In this document: one piece after another, positions 23,820 to 32,235 of the stretch
How positions within the stretch are numbered: the first letter of the stretch is position 1
Layout: the number at the start of each line of letters is the position of its first letter
From: Planotetraspora thailandica
GTDB taxonomy: Bacteria > Actinomycetota > Actinomycetes > Streptosporangiales > Streptosporangiaceae
Assembly (NCBI RefSeq): GCF_016863335.1
Contig: NZ_BOOR01000010.1
Location: 124,001 to 188,000 of the forward strand
Length of the DNA stretch: 64,000 nucleotides
Reading direction: 5' to 3'
Position numbers and translations under genes: made by a program
Notes under the pieces: generated by a model
Told to the model about the DNA's origin: nothing
Seen by the model: only the letters and a program-made list of their open reading frames with translations
Database searches by the model: none

Positions 23820-25184
23820 ATGAACGAAGAGACCTCAGCCATGTCGGCGGCCCGAGAACTGGCCGGACAGCTCGACCCCAGCCGGGTGGTGACGTCAGGC
23901 CCGGCGTACGACGACACGGTCCGAATCTGGAACGGCGCCGTGACCAGCCGGCCGGCCCTCGTCGTACGCGCCAGGACGCCGGAGGACGTACAGGCCGCCG
24001 TACGCGCGGGCCGCCGCCACGACCTGCCCCTGTCCGTACGCTCAGGTGGCCACGACTGGGCCGGGCGCAGCCTGCGGCACCGCGGACTCGTGATCGATCT
24101 CACGGGTATGCGGCAGGTCGCCGTGGACGCGGACGAACGTGTGGCCGTCGTGGGCGGCGGCGCCACCGCCACCGACGTCGTCGCCGCGGCGGCTCCGCAC
24201 GGATTGGTCGCCGTCACCGGTACGGTCGGCAGCGTCGGCATGGCGGGCCTGACCCTCGGTGGGGGGTACGGCCTGTTGAGCGGGCGCTTCGGCCTGGCGG
24301 TCGACAACCTTCTCGGCGCCGACCTCGTCCTCGCCGACGGCCGGCTGATCAGTGTGGACGAAGACCACGAGCCGGAGCTCTTCTGGGCCATTCGCGGTGG
24401 CGGGGGCAACTTCGGAGTCGTGACGTCCATGCGCATCCGGCTCCACACTCGCGACCGGATCCTCGGAGGCCTGATCGTCTACCCGTGGGCGCAGGCCACC
24501 GAGGTGCTCGAGCGCCTGAGCCGAATCCTCCTCGCCGCGCCCGACGAGCTGACCGTGCAGACGGTCGTCCTCACCGGCCCCGGCGGTGAACCGGCGCTGT
24601 TCCTCGTGCCGGCGTGGAGTGGTGATCTGACGGCCGGCGCCGTGCACATCGACAAGCTGCAGCAGCTCGGAACCCCTCTCCTCACGCAGGTGGCTCCCAT
24701 GACCTACGGCGACCTGCTGCACCTGAACGACCCCCTGGGCGAGGTCACGGGACGCCACTACACCGCCCGCACACAGACGGTGGCCGGCATGACGCCGGGC
24801 GTCATCGCCGCCATTGTCAAGGCAGGGGACACCGTCACGACGCCGCTGTCGGGCATGCCGTTCCACCACTTTCACGGCGCCGCAGCCCGGGTGCCCGTCG
24901 AGAGCACCGCGTTCGGCATCCGGCAGGACCACTTCATGGCCGAGATCGTCGCGGCGTGGGAACCAGGCGACGGCACGCCCCACCGGGCGTGGACGGACTC
25001 GGTCGCCGAGGCGCTGGCGGCCGACGCGCTGCCGGGCGGCTATCCCAACATGCTCGGACCCGACGACCACGCACAGATCGCGCACGCGTACGGCCCCAAC
25101 GCCGCGCGGCTTCTCGCGGCCAAGTCGCGTTTCGACCCCGACGGGGTCTTCTCCGCCACGTCTCTTCCCTCCACGGCCGGCTGA
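23820..25184 (+). CDS. FAD-linked oxidase, berberine-bridge-enzyme type
   Basis: 454 aa. FAD-binding PCMH domain with LSVRSGGHDWAGRSLRHRGLVIDLTGM, in which the His of SGGH is the expected 8alpha-histidyl-FAD anchor, and GVVTSMRIRLHT-type closing strands; C-terminal BBE domain with the GYPNMLGPDDH pattern (YxN motif) near residues 405-415. The second FAD anchor (a cysteine in C-G-x-V-G in bicovalent members) is not visible at GTVGSVGMAG, so attachment is probably through one bond. No signal peptide. Oxidises an alcohol, amine or ring substrate. ATG at 23820; 23811 is an in-frame alternative. Confidence 0.87.
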   Translation: MNEETSAMSAARELAGQLDPSRVVTSGPAYDDTVRIWNGAVTSRPALVVRARTPEDVQAAVRAGRRHDLPLSVRSGGHDWAGRSLRHRGLVIDLTGMRQVAVDADERVAVVGGGATATDVVAAAAPHGLVAVTGTVGSVGMAGLTLGGGYGLLSGRFGLAVDNLLGADLVLADGRLISVDEDHEPELFWAIRGGGGNFGVVTSMRIRLHTRDRILGGLIVYPWAQATEVLERLSRILLAAPDELTVQTVVLTGPGGEPALFLVPAWSGDLTAGAVHIDKLQQLGTPLLTQVAPMTYGDLLHLNDPLGEVTGRHYTARTQTVAGMTPGVIAAIVKAGDTVTTPLSGMPFHHFHGAAARVPVESTAFGIRQDHFMAEIVAAWEPGDGTPHRAWTDSVAEALAADALPGGYPNMLGPDDHAQIAHAYGPNAARLLAAKSRFDPDGVFSATSLPSTAG

Positions 25185-25198
25185 TCGCCTGCTCAGCC

Positions 25199-25234
25199 GT
25201 CGGCCACGGACTTTTCTCGAAGTCCGTGGCCGAC
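25199..25234. terminator. Bidirectional terminator hairpin
   Basis: A 15-bp perfect stem (GTCGGCCACGGACTT / AAGTCCGTGGCCGAC) with a 6-nt loop (TTCTCG) between convergent genes (stops 25184 and 25251). Confidence 0.85.
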
Positions 25235-25250
25235 GAGGGACGTCGGCGGA

Positions 25251-26336
25251 TCAGTGTGCGTGGTGCAGGTGATGGCTCTTGGGCAGCTTGTAGCCACGGT
25301 CGGCCATGATCTCGCGGAGCCGGTCCGGATAGTCGGTGATGATGCCGTCCACGCCGGCATCGATCATGGCGTTCATCGTCGGCTTGTCGTCCACGGTCCA
25401 CGGGATGACCTTGATGCCCAGACTGTGCGCCTCGTCGACCAGTTGCCTGGTCACGTAGGGCCGATACTCGGGATCGGTCACCGTGCTGCCCTCCGGGTCG
25501 CCGGGCAACGGCGAGAACGCCGAGGCGCCGAAGGACTTGATCGCCTTAAGCGGGTCGCCGCCGAAATCGTCGAGATCGAGCCCGCCGAGCCATACCTCGG
25601 TTCCAGGCACGCCCTGGTAGTCGGGGTTGGTCAGCGCCACCAGGGGCAGCCGCGGCTCGACCTGGTGCATCCGCATCAGGGCGCCCCAGTCGAAGCTCTG
25701 GATCGTGACCTGCTTCAGCATGCCCGCTTCGCGGATCTCGCGCGCCGCTACCTGGACGAACTGCTCACGGGGTGCCGTCTCGGTAGGGGAACCCGCCTCG
25801 AACTTGGTCTCGACGTTCATCATCACGTCTTTCGCGTGATAAGCCTTGACCAGGTCGAAAACCTCAGTGAGCAATGCCATGTGCGCCTTGGGCGCCGGCC
25901 GCTGCCCCGGGAACTCGGGCAGTGTCTGCGAGCCGCAGTCCATGGTCTTGATCTGCTTGACCGTCAGATCCTTGATGAACTTCCCGACGTAGGGGAACTC
26001 CGGATCGCTGGCGAAGGCGGGCGAGGTGTCCTTGCACTTCCGGCCGTCGATCTTCCGGTCGTGCGATACGACCGCCTCACCGTCCTGGGTGATCTGGATG
26101 TCCAATTCGAGGGTGCTCACCCCGAGCTCGAGCGCGTTGGCGAATGCGGCGAGCGTGGACTCCGCCACGAGCCCGGCTCCACCCCGGTGCGCCTGCAGGT
26201 CGAAATCGTGCCTGAACTGACCGTGGACGCGGTCCGCGGGCCTGCCGGGATCGCCGTCCGCCGAGGCGATGCCCGGTGTCGCCGCCATCACACCTCCGAC
26301 CGCGGCCACCGCCGCGACCCTGCGCCATGCACGCAT
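25251..26336 (-). CDS. Secreted glycerophosphodiester phosphodiesterase
   Basis: 361 aa. Signal peptide RRVAAVAAVGGVMAATPGIASA. GDPD domain with the first catalytic His in DLQAHRGGAGLVAESTLAAF, the metal-binding E/D pair in LELDIQITQDGEAVVSHD, MNVETKFEAG, and VIPWTVDDKPTMNAMIDAGVDGIITDYP near the C-terminus. Releases glycerol-3-phosphate from glycerophosphodiesters or teichoic-acid fragments outside the cell. ATG at 26336 follows AAGGAGTGG; the longer frame to 26501 is unsupported. A second, different GDPD is encoded at 30798-32015. A C-terminal His-rich tail (SHHLHHAH) is notable. Confidence 0.88.
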   Translation of the reverse strand: MRAWRRVAAVAAVGGVMAATPGIASADGDPGRPADRVHGQFRHDFDLQAHRGGAGLVAESTLAAFANALELGVSTLELDIQITQDGEAVVSHDRKIDGRKCKDTSPAFASDPEFPYVGKFIKDLTVKQIKTMDCGSQTLPEFPGQRPAPKAHMALLTEVFDLVKAYHAKDVMMNVETKFEAGSPTETAPREQFVQVAAREIREAGMLKQVTIQSFDWGALMRMHQVEPRLPLVALTNPDYQGVPGTEVWLGGLDLDDFGGDPLKAIKSFGASAFSPLPGDPEGSTVTDPEYRPYVTRQLVDEAHSLGIKVIPWTVDDKPTMNAMIDAGVDGIITDYPDRLREIMADRGYKLPKSHHLHHAH

Positions 26337-26481
26337 TGCTTTCCACTCCTTGTGCCGTGCCACGGCCGGGCAGTGATCACCCGTCCGGCGACCAAGATCT
26401 AGGAGCAATTCGACACCGTGCGAGACAGAAGCTGTAAGTAGGACGAACGTTGCATGAGCATGCCCTGTGAAAGCACGACTC

Positions 26482-27372
26482 TCACTGTCTCGCCGCGTCA
26501 TGGAGTGCGGTGAGCAGTCCGTCGAGGGCGGGCTGGCCCAGTGAGGCCTCTCGCACGGCCGCGTGGATCGCCCTGACAGGCTCGGGATTGCGCACCCTGC
26601 GGATGACGACGGCCGGATGGCGGTTGGCCAGTCCGATGTCAGGGATCAGGCTCAGCCCGAGGCCGGCGGCGACGAACCCCTGCGCGGTCGGGTAGTCATC
26701 GCTGTCCACCACGAAGTTGGGACTGAAGCCTGCCGCGGCGCAACTGTCGAGGACCGCGTCGAGGCAGGGGCCGGGCCGCTCGCTGCGTACCCACGGCTCC
26801 TCCGCCAGGTCGGTCAGGTCGATGAGACGTTTCGCGGCCAGCCGGTGGCCCTTGGGGAGGGCGACACGGTAGGGATCGTCGAGCAGGTGAAAGAGGCGAA
26901 CGCCATCGTGGCGGCGACCGCGGGGAGCGACCACGATTGCGAGGTCCGCGTGGCCTTGCGCCACCTCAGGGAGCGGGTCGTCAGGATCGGTCATCTTCAG
27001 GTCGATCCGTACGCCCGGGTGTTGCGATCGGAGCCGGGTGATCGCAGGCGCCAGCAAGGTGGCGCCCGCGGTGGCGAAGTAGCGGATCGTCAGCCGTCCG
27101 GCGTGTCCGGCCCGCAGGTCGGCCAGCGCGCTCTCGGCTTCGGCCAGTTGCCTGCCGATGACGGCCGCGTGCTCGGTGAGCAGCCGTCCGGCAGCCGTGG
27201 GCCGCACGCCCCGCCCGACACGCTCCAGCAGCGGCATCCCCGCCTCCTTTTCCAGCGCGGCCATCTGCTGGCTGATGGCTGAAGGCGTGTAGCCGAGGTT
27301 GGTGGCCGCGGCGGTCACCGAGCCGCTGGTGACCACCGCGCGGAGGATCTGCAGGCGGCGCACGTCAAGCAT
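26482..27372 (-). CDS. LysR-family transcriptional regulator
   Basis: 296 aa. HTH at residues 1-65 (MLDVRRLQILRAVVTSGSVTAAATNLGYTPSAISQQMAALEKEAG) and a type 2 periplasmic-binding-like effector domain (HAGRLTIRYFATAGATLLAPAI onward). The ATG at 27372 is the only start that fits; a 931-codon open frame continuing past it is an artefact of high GC. It is divergent from an EamA transporter across 99 bp, the usual LysR arrangement, and probably activates that gene. Confidence 0.9.
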   Translation of the reverse strand: MLDVRRLQILRAVVTSGSVTAAATNLGYTPSAISQQMAALEKEAGMPLLERVGRGVRPTAAGRLLTEHAAVIGRQLAEAESALADLRAGHAGRLTIRYFATAGATLLAPAITRLRSQHPGVRIDLKMTDPDDPLPEVAQGHADLAIVVAPRGRRHDGVRLFHLLDDPYRVALPKGHRLAAKRLIDLTDLAEEPWVRSERPGPCLDAVLDSCAAAGFSPNFVVDSDDYPTAQGFVAAGLGLSLIPDIGLANRHPAVVIRRVRNPEPVRAIHAAVREASLGQPALDGLLTALHDAARQ

Positions 27373-27471
27373 GTAGAACAGCTTAAAGGAGCTGTAGAAG
27401 TCTTCACTTGTCCTACCGAATTGGGATCGGGCAGCCTGAGGCCTGAATCCAAGGGACAAGGGGGCTCTCCG

Positions 27472-28341
27472 GTGCGTATGACGGTACTCGCGCTCCTGTG
27501 GGGCTCGGCGTTCCTGTGGATCAAGCTGGCACTGAACAACGGGCTGACCCCGGTCCAGATCACCGTCGCGCGTTCGGCGCTCGGCGCGCTCGTGCTGCTC
27601 GCCCTGGCCTGGACCGCACGCCAACGCCTCCCCCGCGACCGCGGCACGTGGGCTCGTCTGACCGTCGCCGCCTTCTTCTGCAACGTGTTGCCCTTCTTCC
27701 TGTTCAGCGTCGGCGAGCAGAACACCGACTCCGGAGTGGCGGGAGTGCTCAACGCGACGACCCCGCTGTGGTCCCTGCTGATCGGCCTGGCCATCGGCAC
27801 CGAGCGCGGTCTGTCGTCCGTACGGCTGGCCGGGCTTCTGCTCGGGTTCTTCGGAACGTTGCTGATCTTCGCGCCGCGACAGGAGCACAGCCTGCTGAGC
27901 TGGGGCGCCCTGGCTCTGCTCGCGGCGGCGGCGAGCTACGCCGTCGCCTTCGCCTACATGGATCGGCGGCTCACCGGAAAGGGGACCGCACCCCTCGCCC
28001 TGTCCGCGGCCCAGCTCATCGCCGCTACCGTGCTGAGCACCCTCGCCCTGGTGGCCGGCGGTGCGGCGGCCGAGCCACAGCCGCCGGGCCTGCTCGCCGT
28101 CGCCGTCCTCGGCGTCTTCAGCACCGGAGTCACCTTCTACCTCAGCTACCGCCTGATCGCCGACGAAGGCGCCACCAGTGCGGCCACGGTCGGTTACCTG
28201 CTGCCGGTCGTCTCCGTGGCGCTCGGGGCGATCGTGCTGGACGAGGCGCTCAACCTCCGCGTCCTGACCGGCATGGTCGTCGTCCTGGTCGGCGTCGGCA
28301 TGACACGACGCGCCGCGCGCACACCCGCACCGACCGCCTGA
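27472..28341 (+). CDS. EamA (DMT) family transporter
   Basis: 289 aa. Ten hydrophobic segments in two EamA repeats; starts LALLWGSAFLWIKLAL, the family-typical first helix, and GLLLGFFGTLLIFAP closes the first half. GTG at 27472 has a GGGG-rich site; ATG at 27478 also fits. Transcribed away from a divergent LysR regulator and followed 9 bp later by an MFS transporter, so the two carriers probably form one operon exporting related compounds. Confidence 0.83.
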   Translation: MRMTVLALLWGSAFLWIKLALNNGLTPVQITVARSALGALVLLALAWTARQRLPRDRGTWARLTVAAFFCNVLPFFLFSVGEQNTDSGVAGVLNATTPLWSLLIGLAIGTERGLSSVRLAGLLLGFFGTLLIFAPRQEHSLLSWGALALLAAAASYAVAFAYMDRRLTGKGTAPLALSAAQLIAATVLSTLALVAGGAAAEPQPPGLLAVAVLGVFSTGVTFYLSYRLIADEGATSAATVGYLLPVVSVALGAIVLDEALNLRVLTGMVVVLVGVGMTRRAARTPAPTA

Positions 28342-28350
28342 ACGGGAACC

Positions 28351-29598
28351 ATGCATTCCAACTCGGCCTGGGAGAACCCCGGCTTCCGCGCGCTGTTCAC
28401 CGCGACCACCCTGAGCCAGCTGGGCGTCAACATCAGCTACGTCGCCGTCCCGCTCGCCGCGGTGTCCGCCCTCCATGCCGGCCCCGGTCAGGTCGGGGCG
28501 CTGGCCGCACTCAGCACCGCCGCCTTCCTCCTCATCGGCCTGCCCGCCGGCGCATGGGTGGACCGGATGAGGCACCGGCGGGTACTGATCACCGCAGATG
28601 TGGCCCGGGCCGGGTTGTCCCTCTCCATACCGCTGGCCTGGTGGTTCGACTCGCTCACCCTCGCTCAGCTGTACGTGGTCGTCCTGCTGAACGGTTGCGC
28701 CACGGTCTTCTCCGACGTCGGCTCTCAGAGCGTGCTGCCGCGGCTGGTCCGCCGAGACGGCCTGGTTCAGGCGAATGCCGTGATCGTCAGCCTCATCGCC
28801 GCCGGAAACGTGGCCGGACGGGGTGCGGGCGGCGCGCTCGTCCAGTTGCTCACCGCGCCTGTGGCCCTGGCCTGCACCGCCGTCGGCCACTTGGCCTCGG
28901 CGCTTCGTCTCATGGCCATCCGCGGCGTCCCGCCCGCTCCCGCCCGCGCCGAAGCACCCGTACGGCTCGCCGCGCAGATCATGCAAGGGCTGCAGCACGT
29001 CTTCGGAAACAGGGAGCTGAAGGCACTCGCGCTCACCGCGACCTGCACCAATCTCGGCTCCTCGATCGTCAACACCATGCTCCCGCTGCTGTTCACCCGG
29101 GAACTCGGACTCTCGGCAGGCGTGCTGGGCCTGTTCTGGGCCGCAGGTGGAGCCGGCCTCCTGCTCGGTGCCCGCTTCGCCCGCTCGGTCTCCCGGTGGC
29201 TCGGGTACGGCCGGGCCCTCGGTCTTGCCGGTCTGTGCCTGGCGCCCGCAGGGCTGCTGGTGCCGCTCGTCGGGCACGGCCCCTGGCTGTGGCTGGCCGG
29301 GACCGGCTGGTTGCTGGCGATGTTCAAGACGGGCATGGACAACGTGCTGGGGGTGAGCCTGCGGCAGCGGATGACGCCCGATGACCTACTCGGCCGCATG
29401 AACGCGACCTTCCGCTTCTTGCTGACGGGCGCGCTCGCGGTCGGCTCAGCCGTGGCAGGGGTGACCGGTGAACTGGCCGGGCCCCGCGCCACACTCTGGC
29501 TGGGCGGCGCCGTACTCGCGACGGCCTTCCTGCCGGTCTTCCTGTCACCGGTGCGCAGGCGCCGGGATCTGCCTTCGGCCGAACCGCACCGGGTGTGA
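28351..29598 (+). CDS. MFS transporter, drug-efflux type
   Basis: 415 aa with 12 predicted membrane helices and the MFS_3 pattern: N-terminal NPGFRALFTATTLSQLGVNISYVAVPL, motif A-like AGAWVDRMRHRRVLI between helices 2 and 3, and a central cytoplasmic loop. ATG with the start 9 bp after the EamA stop. Members export antibiotics and siderophores; the substrate is unknown. Part of the LysR-controlled exporter unit. Confidence 0.88.
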   Translation: MHSNSAWENPGFRALFTATTLSQLGVNISYVAVPLAAVSALHAGPGQVGALAALSTAAFLLIGLPAGAWVDRMRHRRVLITADVARAGLSLSIPLAWWFDSLTLAQLYVVVLLNGCATVFSDVGSQSVLPRLVRRDGLVQANAVIVSLIAAGNVAGRGAGGALVQLLTAPVALACTAVGHLASALRLMAIRGVPPAPARAEAPVRLAAQIMQGLQHVFGNRELKALALTATCTNLGSSIVNTMLPLLFTRELGLSAGVLGLFWAAGGAGLLLGARFARSVSRWLGYGRALGLAGLCLAPAGLLVPLVGHGPWLWLAGTGWLLAMFKTGMDNVLGVSLRQRMTPDDLLGRMNATFRFLLTGALAVGSAVAGVTGELAGPRATLWLGGAVLATAFLPVFLSPVRRRRDLPSAEPHRV

Positions 29599-29649
29599 CG
29601 GCGGTGCCACATCGACCCTGTGGAAGGTGCCGCTCCAGCTCACAGACTC

Positions 29650-29674
29650 AAGGGGCGACAGGCTTCGGCCCCTT
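29650..29674 (+). terminator. Probable terminator after the MFS gene
   Basis: AAGGGGC (29650-29656) and GCCCCTT (29668-29674) form a 7-bp stem with an 11-nt loop, 51 bp after the MFS stop. The rest of the 184-bp gap to the vapC gene holds only the imperfect repeat listed at 29690-29727. Confidence 0.5.
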
Positions 29675-29689
29675 CAAGAACGGCTCCGA

Positions 29690-29727
29690 CCCTCGATCGA
29701 GGACCGGCAAACCTGGCGATCACCGGG
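29690..29727. repeat. Imperfect copy of a sequence also found at 43836-43873, both next to vapC genes
   Basis: CCCTCGATC-g-AGGACCGG ... GGCGATCA here aligns with CCCTCGATC-AGGACCGG ... GGCGATCA at 43836-43873 over about 38 bp with several mismatches. It contains a perfect palindrome CCTCGATCGAGG (29691-29702). Both copies lie just downstream of vapC toxin genes. Confidence 0.35.
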
Positions 29728-29782
29728 CACGCGACGCTGGTGCCCATCGGTACGCGATGCCCTCATCGAACGACTCGATCTT

Positions 29783-30199
29783 TCAGAGCTGCCCGGGAAG
29801 CAGGGTGAGCGCGTCGAGGTGGCGGGGGCGAACGACGGTGAAATGGCGGCGATCAAGGGTTGCCACCTGAGACAGTCCTAGACGCTCGGCGATAGAGATC
29901 ACAGACGCATCAACCGCGCCCAGCGGGAGGCTGGCGTACGTCGCCACGAGATCACCCATGCGGGACAGATCCTCGTTGGTCAGATCGACCAACACCAACC
30001 CGTTCCCGAACGAATTCAAGAAGGCGGCTTCCGCCTTGCTTCCCTGCCGCTTCTCGACCAGTTGGCAGACCTCGGTGACGACCGTCGCGGGAACCAACAG
30101 CGGGCCGGGATGGGAGCGAAGCAGGTGAGCACAGGAGGCGTGGTGGTCATCCCGGACGTTGATCGCTGCTACCAATGGCCCCGAGTCAATGACGATCAC
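29783..30199 (-). CDS. vapC: PIN-domain toxin, VapC family
   Basis: 138 aa. PIN fold with the four acidic residues of the RNase site in place: D in MIVIDSGPLVAA (about residue 5), E in VTEVCQLVEK (about residue 43), D in GAVDASVISIAERLG (about residue 97) and D in ATLDRRHF (about residue 114). VapC toxins cleave tRNA or rRNA and are neutralised by the antitoxin encoded just upstream. GTG start overlaps the antitoxin stop (GTGA). The first of several toxin genes of this type in the window; a second intact VapC of the same kind is at 43385. Confidence 0.88.
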   Translation of the reverse strand: MIVIDSGPLVAAINVRDDHHASCAHLLRSHPGPLLVPATVVTEVCQLVEKRQGSKAEAAFLNSFGNGLVLVDLTNEDLSRMGDLVATYASLPLGAVDASVISIAERLGLSQVATLDRRHFTVVRPRHLDALTLLPGQL

Positions 30200-30402
30200 G
30201 AAGAGTGATTGTCCTCCGAGCGGAGGATCTCCTCTGACCGTTCCGCGAAATCGGGTTCCGCTTCCAGCATGCCGATGAAGGGCAGATCACGAATCGCCGG
30301 CTCCTCGTTGAGCTGATCACGAACGAGGCGCAGGAGAGGGGCGACCTTCTCCTCGGGCAACCGATCCACCAAATGGTGGAGTTCCTCGCGCATCACGCTC
30401 AT
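30196..30402 (-). CDS. VapB-type antitoxin of the 29783 VapC toxin
   Basis: 68 aa, mostly helical, with a C-terminal acidic tail (EAEPDFAERSEEILRSED) typical of the toxin-binding part of an antitoxin. The N-terminus MREELHHLVDRLPEEKV looks like a short DNA-binding or dimerisation segment; MSVMREEL is the first and MREELHH (30393) the alternative start. Operon with vapC (4-base overlap). No clear RHH, AbrB or Phd domain could be assigned. Confidence 0.72.
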   Translation of the reverse strand: MSVMREELHHLVDRLPEEKVAPLLRLVRDQLNEEPAIRDLPFIGMLEAEPDFAERSEEILRSEDNHSS

Positions 30403-30497
30403 GCATCGAGTCTAGCCAGATGGCCGCAGCCAGCAGGAGAGCCCACGACCCGGGACTTCCAAGCCCAGTGAGCCACTCGGCTCCTCCGAAAAGATCA

Positions 30498-30653
30498 CTA
30501 CCTTCGTGGCGTCATGCCGAAGGGTTCGAGTTCGCCTTTCGCGAGCGAAATGACGAGACTCTCGGCCTCGTCCACATCCCGGTACTCCAGGATCTCCCCG
30601 CTGTCCTCCAGGAAGGCGACGTCCGCCGGGAGACGCAGCCTGGTCTCAGCCAT
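30498..30653 (-). CDS. Hypothetical 51-aa protein
   Basis: MAETRLRLPADVAFLEDSG start at 30653, ending EPFGMTPRR. Acidic with alternating charge. It is 95 bp from the VapB gene on the same strand. A perfect palindrome GTGGTACCAC (30660-30669) sits 6 bp upstream of the start. It may be a free antitoxin-like or orphan protein; not recognised. Confidence 0.45.
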   Translation of the reverse strand: MAETRLRLPADVAFLEDSGEILEYRDVDEAESLVISLAKGELEPFGMTPRR

Positions 30654-30659
30654 GCCCGG

Positions 30660-30669
30660 GTGGTACCAC
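30660..30669. promoter_or_regulatory. Perfect palindrome ahead of the 51-aa ORF
   Basis: GTGGTACCAC, 10 bp, immediately upstream of the start at 30653; a longer GGTAC/GTACC repeat follows to 30680. Candidate operator. Confidence 0.35.
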
Positions 30670-30797
30670 TTATCCGTACCAACGCCGGGCCGGCCGAGTG
30701 CGAGCTGCCCGTGTTGCGTACGGCTACCGGCAGAAGACCTGTGTGGTGACGGAAAGGCGGGGCGTGCATGTGAACACACCCCGCCTCTCAAACCGGG

Positions 30798-32015
30798 TCA
30801 GCTCTTGCCGGCCACAAGCCGCGTGCTGGACGCGTGGACGGCGCCGTCGCCGGCGAACGACACCGACGAGCCGCGCCAGTTCACGGCCGGCACGGTCGCG
30901 CAGCCGTCATAACCCGTGGTCAGGTCGATCGACTTCTTGCCCTTGCCCTTGGCCAGGTGCACAGTCTTGCCGGGGAAGCCGAAGCCGTTCTCGGCGTTGA
31001 CCAGGCACACCTCGTCGCCGTGCGCCTTCTCATGACGCTGGACGACGAGCTTGGAGTCGACCGCCTCTCCGGCCGCGGCCACGATGAGAGCAGGCTGGTT
31101 GGTCTGCACTCCGTCGGCGCCCATCGAACGGGCGAGCTGGAACTGGGCCACTTCCTGGTCGGCACCGGCGTCGTAGGCGTGCGGCATGACGACCGCGCAC
31201 GCGTCATGGGCGGCGGCGATGGACTCGGGCGAGTACTCGGCCAGGGTGGAGCCGTAGACCTTGGCGACCTGCCCGATCTCGTAGATCAAGAAGCCCGGCT
31301 CCCACGCGCTGCGGTTGTAGATGATCCGGGCACCGGGCTCGGCGATCAGGACCCGCGGGTCGCCCGAGTTCCAGATCGACTCTTCGATGAGACCGTACTT
31401 GCCGACGAGCTCGGCGAGCTTGCCCTCCTCGGTCACCGACCCCTTGACGTCGAGTTCGATGCCGCGGCCGGCCCGCTGGGCGAGGGCAAGGATCTCGTCC
31501 AGCGAGGCGATCTGCGCCGGGTCGTACGCGCCGCCCTTCCAGGGCTCGTAGTCGGCGGCGTTGAGGGCGCGCACCTCGTCGTAGGTCAGGTCCGCGATGT
31601 TGCCGGTGCCGTTGGTCGTACGATCGACCGTGGAGTCGTGCAGCGCGACGAAACGGCCGTCCTTGGTCTGCTGGACGTCGACCTCAACCATGTCGACCCC
31701 GTACGCGAAGGCGTACTCATACGACTTCAGGGTGTTCTCGGGAGCGAGCGTGTTGGCGCCCCGATGCGCGGAGATCAACACGTTGGCGGAGCCCTTGTCC
31801 GGGGTTCCCGCGTGGACCCAGCGCTCCGGCTCCGGCACCTGATCGCACACCGGCTGCTTCACCAGCGGCTTCAACGCGGCGATCACTTGCCGCACCTGCT
31901 CGACCCGGGGGTCGTCCTCGGCGTGGGCGCTGGCGTTGCCCGCGACCAAACCCGCCGTTATCACAGCGACGGCGGCCAGCGACCGCACGGCCCGGCGTGC
32001 AGTGGGGAACGTCAT
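30798..32015 (-). CDS. Secreted glycerophosphodiester phosphodiesterase family protein
   Basis: 405 aa. Signal peptide AVRSLAAVAVITAGLVAGNASAHA with an AxA-like cleavage site. GDPD motifs: ISAHRGANTLAPENTLKSYEYAF, VEVDVQQTKDGRFVALHD, DRTTNGTG (the GDPD insertion), and a C-terminal ADGVQTNQPALIV. It carries an extra C-terminal beta-rich region of about 85 residues (VDSKLVVQRHEKAHGDEVCLV onward) not seen in the first GDPD. ATG at 32015 fits the signal peptide; a longer frame is unsupported. Probable role: phosphorus scavenging from cell-wall or lipid glycerophosphodiesters. Unlinked to a regulator. Confidence 0.85.
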   Translation of the reverse strand: MTFPTARRAVRSLAAVAVITAGLVAGNASAHAEDDPRVEQVRQVIAALKPLVKQPVCDQVPEPERWVHAGTPDKGSANVLISAHRGANTLAPENTLKSYEYAFAYGVDMVEVDVQQTKDGRFVALHDSTVDRTTNGTGNIADLTYDEVRALNAADYEPWKGGAYDPAQIASLDEILALAQRAGRGIELDVKGSVTEEGKLAELVGKYGLIEESIWNSGDPRVLIAEPGARIIYNRSAWEPGFLIYEIGQVAKVYGSTLAEYSPESIAAAHDACAVVMPHAYDAGADQEVAQFQLARSMGADGVQTNQPALIVAAAGEAVDSKLVVQRHEKAHGDEVCLVNAENGFGFPGKTVHLAKGKGKKSIDLTTGYDGCATVPAVNWRGSSVSFAGDGAVHASSTRLVAGKS

Positions 32016-32235
32016 GTCCGATCCTCTCGACGATCTCAACAACCCGTCGAGCATTCCGATGTCGCTGGACCCATCGATGAATCGTCCTTGACGCCCAAAC
32101 GGCATATTTACGACTTTTTTATCTATCGCCCTGACTTGTCCCGGTCATGGGCTCCAAACCGAAGCACTCACGATGGCTGGATCTGCAAGGTATGTGTCCT
32201 TGCAGCCATCCCTACGGACGGCGGAGCATGGCGAC

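Noticed and set aside
26482-29277. A 931-codon open frame on the minus strand
   Set aside because: Its N-terminal two thirds mirror the EamA and MFS genes on the other strand; only the last 296 codons (LysR) are real.
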